From NCBI RefSeq assembly GCF_007829815.1, contig NZ_VIWT01000001.1:62001-126000 (forward strand): a stretch of 64,000 bases of DNA. Direction: 5' to 3'. This DNA comes from Kitasatospora viridis. GTDB lineage: Bacteria; Actinomycetota; Actinomycetes; Streptomycetales; Streptomycetaceae. Within the stretch, counting starts at the first letter, position 1. Each line of letters begins with the position of its first letter. This document shows, piece by piece, positions 1 through 7,726 of the stretch. The position numbers and the translations under genes are program-made. Below the pieces are notes generated by a model. That model was not told the origin of the DNA and did not search any database. It saw only the letters and a list, made by a program, of their open reading frames with translations.

Positions 1-31
1 TGGCTGAGTGCTGCCCACCCGGGGCACGCGG

Positions 32-571
32 CTACCGCAGGTCGCCCTCCGGGGCGAGATGGCCGAACCGCTCGCGGGCCTGCTCCGGACCGCTGCCCAG
101 CGCCCGGCCGATGCCCTCCCAGGAGAGCAGGTTGCGCAGCCCGGCCCCGACCGCCGCGTCCGCGGTCGCGCCCGCCGTCCGCTCGATCTGCGCCACCACC
201 CGCAGCGCGGTGGCCGACCGGGTCGCCGCGAGCTCCCCGACCCGGCGCTCCAAGGTGGCGAGCAACTGTTCGACGTCGCGCGGGATCACGCCCTCGGCGA
301 GCTCGACGTGCTGCTCCCAGTCCGCGTACGGGCCGGTGGGCTGCTCGACCGCCTCGGTCGCCTCGTCGTCGCCGAAGTCGACCGGGTGCGACTCGACGCC
401 GCGCCAGCCGCACCGGCAGGCGCCCCGCACCCCGACGGCCCGCGGGCCGTCCGCCCCGTTGTAGGCCCACCAGACGGTGCGCCCGTCGGCCGTCGGGCCC
501 GGCTCACCGCCGTCGGGCAACACGGCTGCCAGGAAACCCTCATGACGACCTGTCTCGTCCACCCAGGGCAC
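32..571 (-). CDS. Hypothetical protein, 179 aa
   Basis: I do not recognise this family. The GTG start at 571 is chosen because a clean Shine-Dalgarno (GGAAGGAG) lies about 6 nt upstream; reading further upstream gives Arg/Pro/Ser-rich sequence typical of a wrong frame. The protein is acidic in its N-terminal half. It has a Cys-x-Cys pair (ACRCGW) near residue 57 and a Glu/Leu-rich helical stretch around residues 90-130. It ends with a segment (SWEGIGRALG) resembling the helix-turn-helix tail of small actinobacterial proteins. No signal peptide or membrane segment is seen. The next gene, a 76-aa hypothetical, is on the same strand about 100 nt upstream. Confidence 0.65.
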   Translation of the reverse strand: MPWVDETGRHEGFLAAVLPDGGEPGPTADGRTVWWAYNGADGPRAVGVRGACRCGWRGVESHPVDFGDDEATEAVEQPTGPYADWEQHVELAEGVIPRDVEQLLATLERRVGELAATRSATALRVVAQIERTAGATADAAVGAGLRNLLSWEGIGRALGSGPEQARERFGHLAPEGDLR

Positions 572-677
572 GCCGCACTCCTTCCGCTGTCGGAATGTGC
601 GGCCAGGTTCGTCCGCCGCGGCGGGCGCTGTCAAGGCGGCTTGAAACGGCGGGCGCCGTGGAGTATGGGCCGCCGCG

Positions 678-908
678 CTACGCCTCGCCCGGGTGCCAGG
701 TGGGCCACTCCCACGGGTGGTCGCGCCACGCGACCTTGCCGGGGGCGGTGAGTTCGGCGCGCGGGAACAGCCGGGCGGCCTCGGCGCGGAACTCCTGCTC
801 GTCCACCGGCTCCCAGTCGTGTCCGCGGAAGCGGACCAGGCGGTACCGCGAGTCCGCGTCGATCGGCGCGACCTCGGCGATCGGGTCTTCACGGGTCTTG
901 GTGTCCAT
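678..908 (-). CDS. Small hypothetical protein, 76 aa
   Basis: A short reading frame starts with ATG (MDTKTRED) and has strong actinomycete third-position bias. The product is acidic and rich in Trp (four, three of them in the C-terminal DHPWEWPTWHPG stretch). A GAGG element lies about 14 nt before the ATG, so the ribosome-binding site is weak. It lies 47 nt downstream of the alpha/beta hydrolase stop on the same strand and may be cotranscribed. Function unknown; the codon bias is the main evidence that it is real. Confidence 0.6.
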   Translation of the reverse strand: MDTKTREDPIAEVAPIDADSRYRLVRFRGHDWEPVDEQEFRAEAARLFPRAELTAPGKVAWRDHPWEWPTWHPGEA

Positions 909-955
909 ACCCCAAGGATGCTCCTCGGCCGGAGCCTCGGCCGCCCGCCATCCGC

Positions 956-1822
956 TCACCGCCGCAGCAGCGCGCGCAGCTCCCCGGCCACTCCCGCGGG
1001 CTCCTCCTCCGCCATGAAGTGCCCCCAGTCCACCGTGCGGTGCACCAGGTCCGGCGCCCAGGCCGACCAGCGGGCGCGGGCGTCGAAGCCGAGCGCCGCG
1101 CCCCAGTCCTGCTGGAGCACGGTGACCGGCATCGCGAGGCGCCGGCCCGCCGCCCGGTCGGCCCGGTCGTGCTCGACGTCGATCCCGGCCGAGGCCCGGT
1201 AGTCGGCCACGATCGAGGGCACCGCCGCCCGGCAGGCGTCCAGGTAGGCGGCCCGGACCTCGGCGGGCGCGGGCTCCCGGGCCCACGCGTCCAGGAAGTG
1301 GCCGAAGAAGGCGTCCGGTGCGGCGCCGATCAGCTGCTCGGGCAGGCCCGGCGGCTGGGCCATCAGGTAGAGGTGGAAGCCGACGGCCGCGCCGGTGCCG
1401 TGCATCACCTCCCAGGTGTCCAGGGTCGGCAGCACGTCCAGGCAGGCCAGGTGGCTGATCGCGCCCGGGTGGTCCAGGGCGGCCCGCAGCGCGACCAGCG
1501 CGCCCCGGTCGTGGCCGGCCAGCGCGAACCGCGGATGCCCGAGCTCCCGGGCCAGCTCGACCACGTCGCGGGCCATCGCGCGCTTGGCGTAGGCGGTGCC
1601 GTCGGGGTCGGCGGGCTTGTCGCTGGCGCCGTAGCCGCGCAGGTCGGGGCAGATCACGGTGTGCTCGGCGGCCAGTTCGGCGGCGACCAGGCGCCACATC
1701 AGCCGGGTCTGCGGGAAGCCGTGCAGCAGCACCAGCGGGGTGCCGGTGCCGCCGACCGCCGCGCTCAGCTCGACGCCGTCTGCGACGCGGATCCGGTGCT
1801 GGTCGAAGCCGGGGATGGTCAT
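956..1822 (-). CDS. Alpha/beta hydrolase (haloacid dehalogenase/epoxide hydrolase-like)
   Basis: A 288-aa alpha/beta-hydrolase fold protein. HGFPQT (residues 34-39) is the oxyanion-hole loop, DLRGYGASDKP follows, and GHDRG at 103-107 is the nucleophile elbow with Asp105 as nucleophile. WGHF near residue 270 supplies the catalytic His. An Asp nucleophile points to dehalogenases and epoxide hydrolases. The layout is close to fluoroacetate dehalogenases, but the second carboxylate-binding Arg expected four residues after the nucleophile is Leu (GHDRGAL), and the usual His-Trp pair reads His-Leu. Fluoroacetate is therefore an unlikely substrate. The gene is divergent from the SARP regulator, which may control it. 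Confidence 0.85.
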   Translation of the reverse strand: MTIPGFDQHRIRVADGVELSAAVGGTGTPLVLLHGFPQTRLMWRLVAAELAAEHTVICPDLRGYGASDKPADPDGTAYAKRAMARDVVELARELGHPRFALAGHDRGALVALRAALDHPGAISHLACLDVLPTLDTWEVMHGTGAAVGFHLYLMAQPPGLPEQLIGAAPDAFFGHFLDAWAREPAPAEVRAAYLDACRAAVPSIVADYRASAGIDVEHDRADRAAGRRLAMPVTVLQQDWGAALGFDARARWSAWAPDLVHRTVDWGHFMAEEEPAGVAGELRALLRR

Positions 1823-1890
1823 GAGGTCTCCTTGCGGGGGTTACCGGTGGACCCAGCCTCCCGCTGCCGGATCAGCAACCGGTCAGCACG

Positions 1891-1896
1891 TACCGT
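1891..1896 (+). promoter_or_regulatory. -10 element of a leaderless promoter for the SARP gene
   Basis: TACCGT is followed by six bases and then the GTG at 1903. This is the TANNNT spacing seen at leaderless actinobacterial genes. No clear -35 is visible. Confidence 0.4.
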
Positions 1897-1902
1897 GGCG
1901 GC

Positions 1903-3876
1903 GTGGCGAGTGATCGAGGAGCAGCGTTGTCGCAGGTCGGCTTCGGTGTGCTCGGGCCGGTGGCGGCCTGGGACGGCGCGGGAGGGGCGCTCGCCCTGAA
2001 GGGCCCGCGGCACCGCGAGGTGCTGGGCCGGCTGCTGGTGGCGCGCCGCCGGGTGGTGCCGGTCGGCACGCTGGTCGCCGACCTGTGGACCGAGCCGCCG
2101 GCCGGTGCCGCCGGGGCGGTGCAGACCTTCGTCGCCGCGCTGCGCCGGGTGCTGGAGCCCGACCGCCCGCCGCGCGCCCCGGCCGCGCTGCTGGTCACCG
2201 ACGGTCCGGGCTACGCGCTGCGGGCCGCGTCGGAGGCGGTGGACGCCTGGCGGTTCGAGGCCGCCGTCGGCGCCGCCGAACGGCTGCCGCCCGAGCGGGC
2301 CGCCGTGCTGCTCGCCGAGGCCCTCGGCTGGTGGCGGGGACCGGCCTACGCCGAGTTCGCCGACCGGCGCTGGGCCCGGGCGGAGCGCTCCCGGCTGCTC
2401 GAACTGCGCCTGCTCGCGGTCGAACGGCTGGCCGGGGCCCGGCTCGCGCTGGGCGCGGCGGAGCTGGCGGTGCCCGAGCTGGAGGCGCACCTGACGGAGC
2501 ATCCGGGCCGCGAGCAGGCCTGGCGGCTGCTCGCGCTGGCCGTCCACCGGACGGGCCGTCAGGGCGACGCGCTCGCCGTGCTCCGCCGGGCCCGGCGGAC
2601 GCTGGCCGAGCAACTGGGCCTGGACCCGGGCCCGGAGCTGCGCCGGTTGGAGGCCCGGATGCTCGCCCAGGACCCCGGGCTGGCCGACCCCGCCCCGGGC
2701 CCGGAGGCGATCTGGCAGCGGGCGGCCGCGGCCTACGACCGCGCGGTGCCCGAGGGCTCGCCGGCCCGGCTGGAGTCCACCGTCGCCCTGCTGCGCGGAC
2801 TCGCGGTGACGGGTGCCGACGGGCTGGACGCCGCCCGGCAGCACCGCCTCGCGGTGGTCACGGCCGCCGAGGCGCTCGGCGACCCCGAGCTCACCGCCCG
2901 GGTGATCGGCGCCTTCGACGTGCCGGCCCTCTGGCCGCGCGGCGACGACCCGGCGCAGGCCCGGCAGGTGGTCGCGGCGGCCGAACGCACCCTCGCCGCG
3001 CTGCCGCCGGGCGCCGCGCACGACCCGGCCCGCGCGCGGCTGCTGGCGACGGTGGCCGTCGAGTCCCGGGGCACCCGCTCGCCGCGCGGGGCCGCGGCGG
3101 CGTGGCAGGCGGAGGAGATCGCCCGCCGGCTGGACGATCCGGCCCTGCTGGCCTTCGCGCTCAACGGGGTGTTCCTGCACTGCTGCGACCGGGCCGGCTC
3201 GGCGGCGCAGCGCCGGCGGACGGGCGCGGAGCTGGTGGCGCTCGCCCAGCGCCACCAGCTGGCCTCTTTCGAGGTGCTCGGGCGGCTGATCCTCCTTCAG
3301 GCCCGTTGCTCCACAGGCGAGTTCGACGCAGCCGATCGGGAGGCCGAGGCGGTGGACCGGCTCGCCGACCGCCACGGGCGCCCGCTGGCCCGGGTCTTCA
3401 CTGCGGGGTACCGGGCGCTGCGGGCCGCCGCCACCGGGCGGAGCGACGAAGCGGCTGACGCCTACCGGGCGTTGGCGCCGCGCCTAGCCGGGGCGGCGAT
3501 GCCGGGCGTGGCGGCGGGGCTGGTGCCGCTGGCCCTGCTCGGGCTGCGGCTGCGCCCCGGCGCGCCGCGCCCCGCCGTGGACCGCACGGCCGACTGGGGG
3601 CCGTACCGGCCGTGGCTGGAGCCGTTGCTGCTGCTGGACGCGGGCCGCGCACCGGCGGCGCGCGCCGCGCTGCGCGCACTCCCGGAGCCCGATCCCGGTC
3701 TGCTGTACGAGGCGCTGTGCTGCCTGGAGATCGCGGGCGCCGCGGAGCTCGCCGACCAGCCCGCCCTGGAGCGCGCCCGCGACCGGCTGCGCCCGGCGGC
3801 CGGCGAACTGGCCGGGGCGGGCAGCGGGTTCCTCTCCTTCGGCGCGGTGGACGAGTGGCTGGCGGTCGGCTGCTAG
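1903..3876 (+). CDS. SARP-family transcriptional regulator with BTAD domain
   Basis: A 657-aa AfsR/DnrI-type regulator. Residues about 10-95 form the OmpR-like winged-helix DNA-binding domain (LGPVAAWDG, then the GPRHREVLGRLL helix). Residues about 100-245 are the bacterial transcriptional activation domain, ending in AEQLGLDPGPELRRLEARM. The rest is Ala/Leu-rich and helical, probably TPR-like; no P-loop NB-ARC ATPase is present, so this is not a full AfsR. The GTG at 1903 fits a leaderless transcript. A TTG at 1927 with GAGGAG five bases upstream is a good alternative and better fits where SARP domains usually begin. It is divergent from the hydrolase. Its stop codon overlaps that of the convergent neighbour. 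Confidence 0.88.
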   Translation: MASDRGAALSQVGFGVLGPVAAWDGAGGALALKGPRHREVLGRLLVARRRVVPVGTLVADLWTEPPAGAAGAVQTFVAALRRVLEPDRPPRAPAALLVTDGPGYALRAASEAVDAWRFEAAVGAAERLPPERAAVLLAEALGWWRGPAYAEFADRRWARAERSRLLELRLLAVERLAGARLALGAAELAVPELEAHLTEHPGREQAWRLLALAVHRTGRQGDALAVLRRARRTLAEQLGLDPGPELRRLEARMLAQDPGLADPAPGPEAIWQRAAAAYDRAVPEGSPARLESTVALLRGLAVTGADGLDAARQHRLAVVTAAEALGDPELTARVIGAFDVPALWPRGDDPAQARQVVAAAERTLAALPPGAAHDPARARLLATVAVESRGTRSPRGAAAAWQAEEIARRLDDPALLAFALNGVFLHCCDRAGSAAQRRRTGAELVALAQRHQLASFEVLGRLILLQARCSTGEFDAADREAEAVDRLADRHGRPLARVFTAGYRALRAAATGRSDEAADAYRALAPRLAGAAMPGVAAGLVPLALLGLRLRPGAPRPAVDRTADWGPYRPWLEPLLLLDAGRAPAARAALRALPEPDPGLLYEALCCLEIAGAAELADQPALERARDRLRPAAGELAGAGSGFLSFGAVDEWLAVGC

Positions 3877-5201
3877 CCGACCTGGATCTCCACCCAAGGG
3901 CTCATCATGACCCCGTTCTCGCCGTTCGGCTGCTGGGCCAGCGCGCCCTGGGCCTGCGCCAGGTTCTGCCCCGGGGCCTGCCAGAACCGGTGGCCGGCCC
4001 CGTCGGGGATCAACGCCCAGTACTGGTAGTGCGTCACGGTGAGGTAGACGCGCTTCTGGATGTAGTCCAGCACCACCTTGACGTTGTGCGGGACTTCCTC
4101 CCCCGCCCCGGTGTACTCGGCGAATCCGCGGGGCGCGGTGGCCGCGTTCACGATGGAGGCGCCGGCGCCGGACTGGGAGTGCGTCTCGTAGTGCGTGTGC
4201 AGCGCCCTGGCGTGCTCGGGGATGGCATTCGGGTCGAAGCCGTTGTCCGGCAGCTTCCCGCTGTCGTCCTGGTGCCAGCTGCGCAGCGTGCCCGGCGCCA
4301 CGGGGCTCTTCTCCTGGCGCGCCTTCTCGTTCGGGGTGCGTTCGTCGATCACCACCCGCCGGCCCACCTGCGCGTGGTCGTCCTCCAGTTGGAAGCGCAC
4401 GTCGAAGATCAGGTTCATCAACGGGCGCGGCAACAGGCTGCTGGCCTGCGCCATGGTGAGCTGCTTGAGCGGCAGTTGGCCGTTGCCCCGGGGCGCCTGG
4501 TCGGTGTCCGGGGACTCGGCCAGCGGGCCGAGGGCGTCGGCCACCTGGCTGTGCATCATCTGCGGGAGGCGCCAACTCGGCTCCGCCGGGTGGTTGGCCG
4601 GCAGCGGCGAGTGCTCGTACCCCTGCCCGACGTTGTTCTCCCGGGCGTAGCGGGTCATCGAGTTCGGCACGATCGCCTGCGCGGACTGGTTGGGGTGGTT
4701 GTACCTGGGGACCTCGGTCTGCAGGGTGTTCAGGACCGTGTTCACCTTGGTCACCAGCGCGTTCAGGGCGGTGACCAGGGTCGGCACCGCGATCTGCTGG
4801 TTCCTGAGGTTCCGCTGGAAGTCGGCCAGGTCCGTCTCGACGGTCGCGTCCTGCCCCATCGCCGCCGCCCGCTTCGCGTCGTCGCGGACGGCGTAGAGGA
4901 AGTAGCGGCCCAGTTGGGGGCGCGTCAGCTCCTCGACGCCCAGGCCCCGCTGGTACATCGCCGGGGTGATCTTGACGATCCGTTGGATCACCGGAGCGCC
5001 GGCAGCGGCCGGTGGCGCCTCCTGGCGCGCGAGTTGGACCACGGCCGCGTTGCCCACCGTCCGCTGCAAGGTGCGGATCGAGTCCGGGGTGAGCAGACCG
5101 CGCGTGAAAGGGGTGGTGGCCACGGCGGCCTGCGGGGCCGGGTCCGTCCGGACCTGGTGGCCGTCCGCTCCCGCGGTCGTCTTCCGCTCCTGCGCCTGCA
5201 T
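3873..5201 (-). CDS. Large protein with N-terminal LQR-x2-GN-x-AV motif, possible exported effector
   Basis: 442 aa. The ATG at 5201 (MQAQERK) is preceded by AGGGAG at 8 nt. After a disordered polar start, residues about 40-57 read IRTLQRTVGNAAVVQL, and a PVIQR motif comes shortly after. This pair of short motifs is common at the N-termini of actinobacterial and cyanobacterial toxin-like proteins, including many linked to DUF4157 and extracellular contractile injection systems. No HExxH of DUF4157 is present. The remaining 380 residues match nothing I know; they include a Gln/Asn-rich region and a beta-rich C-terminus (RVYLTVTHYQYWALIP). There is no Sec signal peptide. It converges on the SARP gene with a 4-nt overlap. 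Confidence 0.7.
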   Translation of the reverse strand: MQAQERKTTAGADGHQVRTDPAPQAAVATTPFTRGLLTPDSIRTLQRTVGNAAVVQLARQEAPPAAAGAPVIQRIVKITPAMYQRGLGVEELTRPQLGRYFLYAVRDDAKRAAAMGQDATVETDLADFQRNLRNQQIAVPTLVTALNALVTKVNTVLNTLQTEVPRYNHPNQSAQAIVPNSMTRYARENNVGQGYEHSPLPANHPAEPSWRLPQMMHSQVADALGPLAESPDTDQAPRGNGQLPLKQLTMAQASSLLPRPLMNLIFDVRFQLEDDHAQVGRRVVIDERTPNEKARQEKSPVAPGTLRSWHQDDSGKLPDNGFDPNAIPEHARALHTHYETHSQSGAGASIVNAATAPRGFAEYTGAGEEVPHNVKVVLDYIQKRVYLTVTHYQYWALIPDGAGHRFWQAPGQNLAQAQGALAQQPNGENGVMMSPWVEIQVG

Positions 5202-5305
5202 GCCCGTGCTCCCTGTTCCGATGACGCCCCCGCCCGAGGATGCCCGCGCCGCCCCTCGTTCGTACAGGTCCGCTCGGACAGGAGTTCGGGCACCCGCGCG
5301 GCCGG

Positions 5306-5743
5306 CTAACGCCCGACCACCACGGTCGCCCGCCAGCTGCGGCCGGTGCCGTCCCGGCTGGTCAGTTGGACCGTGCCGGTCGCGCGGGCGCGGAACAGCG
5401 CGGGGGTCACGCCGATCGGGGCGGTGAGCTGGTCGGCCGGGACGGCGGTGAGCACGGTCGGGCCGGAGCTGGTGACCGGTGCCCACCTGCCTCCAGCGGC
5501 CGTGGCGGTCGCCGTCGCGGTCAGGAAGACCGAGAGCTGGTCGCCGACGGCGAGGCAGTAACTGCCGGACTGCGCCTCGGTGAGGCTGCCGGCGGTGTGC
5601 GGCAGCACGGCGTCCGGCGGCTGCTCGCAGGGCGGCCGGGCGGCGGTCCCGGTGTGCCCGGCCGGGTGCTGGTCGGCGCAGCCGGCGGTGAGCAGCAGGG
5701 CGGCGGTGGCGGCGAGCAGGGCGGCTCGGGTCCGGCGGTGCAT
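5306..5743 (-). CDS. Small lipoprotein, 145 aa
   Basis: The start at ATG 5743 (MHRRTRAALL) puts a lipobox (LLTAGC) at residues about 18-23 after a hydrophobic stretch, so the mature protein should be diacylglyceryl-anchored at Cys. GGAG lies 9 nt upstream of the ATG. The mature part is about 120 residues with two further Cys (PPCEQ, SYCLA), probably a disulfide. The Thr/Ala/Val-rich beta pattern ends in RSWRATVVVGR and suggests an Ig-like or beta-sandwich domain. It lies between the LQR-motif gene and a secreted-protein gene, all on the minus strand. Function unknown. Confidence 0.75.
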   Translation of the reverse strand: MHRRTRAALLAATAALLLTAGCADQHPAGHTGTAARPPCEQPPDAVLPHTAGSLTEAQSGSYCLAVGDQLSVFLTATATATAAGGRWAPVTSSGPTVLTAVPADQLTAPIGVTPALFRARATGTVQLTSRDGTGRSWRATVVVGR

Positions 5744-5818
5744 GGGCGCGGCTCCAGGAGTGGACGGGGTGGGCCCGCCGCCCCACGTCGGCGGGCCCAC
5801 TGGTGGCTAGGTACCGGC

Positions 5819-5874
5819 GGCTCAGCGCCGGTGGCTCAGCGCCGTTGACTCAGTACCGGTGGCTCAGTTCTGGT
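5819..5874. repeat. 14-bp imperfect tandem repeat, 4 copies, spanning a stop codon
   Basis: Four consecutive units follow the pattern GGCTCAGYRCCGGT. The last unit contains the stop codon of the secreted-protein gene (TCA on the plus strand at 5864-5866), and every unit keeps the TCA, so stop codons are repeated downstream of the gene end. Confidence 0.75.
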
Positions 5875-6844
5875 TGGTCGCGCTGGTGTACGAGGTCACG
5901 CAGCCGCCGGCGTTGCCGTTGAAGTTGTTGCTCCACAGCGACTGCACCGCGAAGTTCGCGCCGTTCAGGCCGATGATGCTGGAGGCGCCCTGGCCGCTGG
6001 AGACCCAGGCGCACTTGTCGCCGGTCTCCGAGCCGGTGGAGTCGGTCCAACCGCTGGACGGCGCCGGGTCGGTCAGCGTCTCGGCGTACTCGTGGCCGCC
6101 GACGATGGTCACGCCCTCGCTGTTGGCGTTCACCCCGCTGCTGCCGGTGGCGACGAAGCCCGCGCCGCAGCCGGAGCCGGCGTCCGCGACGTACGGCATG
6201 TTGGTGTAGGGCAGGTCGGCGCCGTTCACCGAGGTGTGGTCGTGCCAGGCGCAGTACGAGGTCTTGAAGCCCTGCGGCACCACGCCGTGCGGCGCGTCCA
6301 CGATGATCTGCACGTTGTCGCCGGAGACGCCGAAGTGCGCGGCGGCCCGCTGCGCCTCCGCGGCGATCGCCGAACTGCCGGGCTTGCCAGGTGCCTTGAC
6401 GCCGCTGTCCAGCCAGGTGCCGGCGACCGGGTTGGCGGCCGGGTGGCCGACGGCGGTGCCGGCGCCGTTGCAGGAGGTGGTGCCGGTGGCCACGCCCTCG
6501 CAGTACTGGGTCTGCGAGGCGGACCAGGTGTCGCCGCTGCCGTAGGCGTGCTGGAAGAACGAGAGCTGCAGCGCGGCCTCGCCGGCCGGGTCGTTGGTGA
6601 TCGAGCTGGAGCCCCACTGGGAGCCCCAGTAGACGATGTACACGGTCGGGCTGGTGACCACGTTGCCCCCGCCGTAGGCGAGGTTGCCGCCGGTGCTGCC
6701 GGCGGTGCCCGCGTGGGTGGCCATGTGGTGGGCGGTCTCGGGAGCGGCGGCGCCGGCCGGGCCGGCGGTGGCCAGACCGGCCAGGGAGAGTGCGGCCGCG
6801 GCGGCGACGGCCAGACCGGTGCGCTGGAACTTGCTGGTACGCAT
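5864..6844 (-). CDS. Secreted protein with GGHEYAE motif (EXORDIUM/PHI-1-like, tentative)
   Basis: 326 aa. ATG 6844 (MRTSKFQRTG) begins a classical Sec signal peptide ending GPAGAAA, about residue 34. The mature protein starts with a Gly/Ala linker and the core motif SPTVYIVYWGSQW. It has several Cys likely in disulfides (SQTQYCEG, TSSCNG, SYCAWHDHT, GSGCGAG, KCAW, GGCVTS) and the segment TIVGGHEYAETLTDP. Bacterial proteins with this set of motifs are often labelled EXORDIUM-like or putative extracellular proteases. The HEYAE motif could hold a metal but is not a standard HExxH zincin. No catalytic role is proven. A good promoter lies upstream. Confidence 0.7.
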   Translation of the reverse strand: MRTSKFQRTGLAVAAAAALSLAGLATAGPAGAAAPETAHHMATHAGTAGSTGGNLAYGGGNVVTSPTVYIVYWGSQWGSSSITNDPAGEAALQLSFFQHAYGSGDTWSASQTQYCEGVATGTTSCNGAGTAVGHPAANPVAGTWLDSGVKAPGKPGSSAIAAEAQRAAAHFGVSGDNVQIIVDAPHGVVPQGFKTSYCAWHDHTSVNGADLPYTNMPYVADAGSGCGAGFVATGSSGVNANSEGVTIVGGHEYAETLTDPAPSSGWTDSTGSETGDKCAWVSSGQGASSIIGLNGANFAVQSLWSNNFNGNAGGCVTSYTSATNQN

Positions 6845-6992
6845 GCTGGGAGAGCCCTTCGACTGGGGTGTTCGACGGGTGCGGCGCCGTCCGCGGGCAG
6901 GCCCGGGCGAGGCCCGGTGGGGCCCTCGGGTGCGGCGAACTGCGTTGGCGCCGTTGCTCGGTGGGGGATGCCCGCGATTGCGGGTGGCTGGG

Positions 6993-7021
6993 AGCGTAGC
7001 GAGGGCCATTCGACCGGTCAA
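6993..7021 (-). promoter_or_regulatory. Promoter of the secreted GGHEYAE protein
   Basis: On the minus strand TTGACC (7021-7016) and TACGCT (6998-6993) are 17 nt apart, a good sigma-70-like (HrdB) promoter. The predicted leader is about 140 nt and begins with a small CCCGC/GCGGG hairpin (6971-6984). Confidence 0.55.
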
Positions 7022-7044
7022 CGGTTCGCGCAGTCCGGGTAAAA

Positions 7045-7060
7045 CACTGTCAATACAGTG
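7045..7060. promoter_or_regulatory. Inverted repeat CACTGT-N4-ACAGTG
   Basis: A perfect 6-bp inverted repeat with CAAT spacer lies about 25 nt upstream of the -35 of the secreted-protein promoter, in an AT-richer patch. It is a plausible regulator-binding site; the regulator is unknown. Confidence 0.45.
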
Positions 7061-7130
7061 AATTGACGATGCCTCAGGCAGCTGTGAGCCTCCTGTGCGG
7101 ACGCTGGGCGCGTACCTGCCGCGGCAACGG

Positions 7131-7166
7131 ACGGAGCGCCCGGACCATCCGGTCCGGGCGCTCCGT
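7131..7166 (-). terminator. Strong hairpin terminator
   Basis: A perfect 16-bp stem (ACGGAGCGCCCGGACC and its complement) with a 4-nt loop lies just past the end of the minus-strand gene at 7207-7680. It has no clear T-run, as is common in this GC-rich group. Confidence 0.75.
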
Positions 7167-7207
7167 CAGGGCCGTCCGTCAGGGCCGTCCGTCAGGGCCG
7201 GGTCCGT
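7167..7207. repeat. 13-bp tandem repeat, 3 copies, abutting a stop codon
   Basis: Two exact CAGGGCCGTCCGT units and a third with a 2-bp insertion. The array runs into the stop codon of the minus-strand gene (TCA at 7207-7209), and the same TCA recurs in each unit. Confidence 0.75.
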
Positions 7208-7680
7208 CAGCGGCCGGCGCCCGCGTCGCCGCGGCCGCAGGCCACGCCGTCGTGGTTGGTGTCCAGCCCGAGGTCGTCCTTGCCGTGCACGGCCAGGTCC
7301 GCGTAGCCGTGCCGCACCAGCCAGCCGCACCGCGCCCCGGGCGCGCTGCCCACGCCGGGCGGGAAGGCGGACGGCACGCAGACGTTGACCTCGCCGTAGT
7401 GGTGGTCGCAGCCGTCGGCGTTGGCCGCGACCGGGGTCTCGTCCGTCCGCTCGGACCGGGCCATCGGGTGGGCGCCCAGGCCCTGGGCGAAGTCCATGAT
7501 GTGCGGGTCGGGCTTGTGCTGCGTGATGGCGGAGGTGCCGCCCGGCGGGACGGGGCGGGAGGAGGCGCTCGGGGTGGCGAGCGTGAGGGCCAGGGCCAGC
7601 CCGGCCGCGCCGGTGCCGAGCACGGCCGCCGCCCTGCCCAGCCCGGCCAGCCGCCGGCGCGCGGGTCGTCGCACGGTCAT
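7207..7680 (-). CDS. Secreted Excalibur-like small protein
   Basis: 157 aa from ATG 7680, with AAAGGA 8 nt upstream. The N-terminus is Arg-rich (MTVRRPARRR) with a hydrophobic segment at about residues 14-38, a Sec/Tat-like signal or anchor. The C-terminal half has four Cys, and the motif LDTNHDGVACG near residue 145 matches the Asp-x-Asn-x-Asp-Gly-x-x-Cys pattern of Excalibur calcium-binding domains. The role is probably extracellular and Ca-dependent. It lies 43 nt downstream of the copper oxidase stop, so it may be the last gene of that operon. Confidence 0.7.
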   Translation of the reverse strand: MTVRRPARRRLAGLGRAAAVLGTGAAGLALALTLATPSASSRPVPPGGTSAITQHKPDPHIMDFAQGLGAHPMARSERTDETPVAANADGCDHHYGEVNVCVPSAFPPGVGSAPGARCGWLVRHGYADLAVHGKDDLGLDTNHDGVACGRGDAGAGR

Positions 7681-7713
7681 CGTCTCGTCCTTTCGTTGGA
7701 GTTCAGGGGTACT

Positions 7714-7726
7714 TGACGGTGCGTCA
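7714..7726. repeat. Palindromic motif TGACGGTGCGTCA over a stop codon
   Basis: The 5-bp arms TGACG/CGTCA flank a 3-nt centre. The last three bases are the stop codon of the copper oxidase gene. The same 13-mer occurs at 15986 and, inverted, at 34331. Confidence 0.6.

Noticed and set aside
956..1822. Fluoroacetate dehalogenase
   Set aside because: The nucleophile is Asp as required, but the second substrate-binding Arg and the Trp of the halide pocket are replaced, so only the broader family is called.
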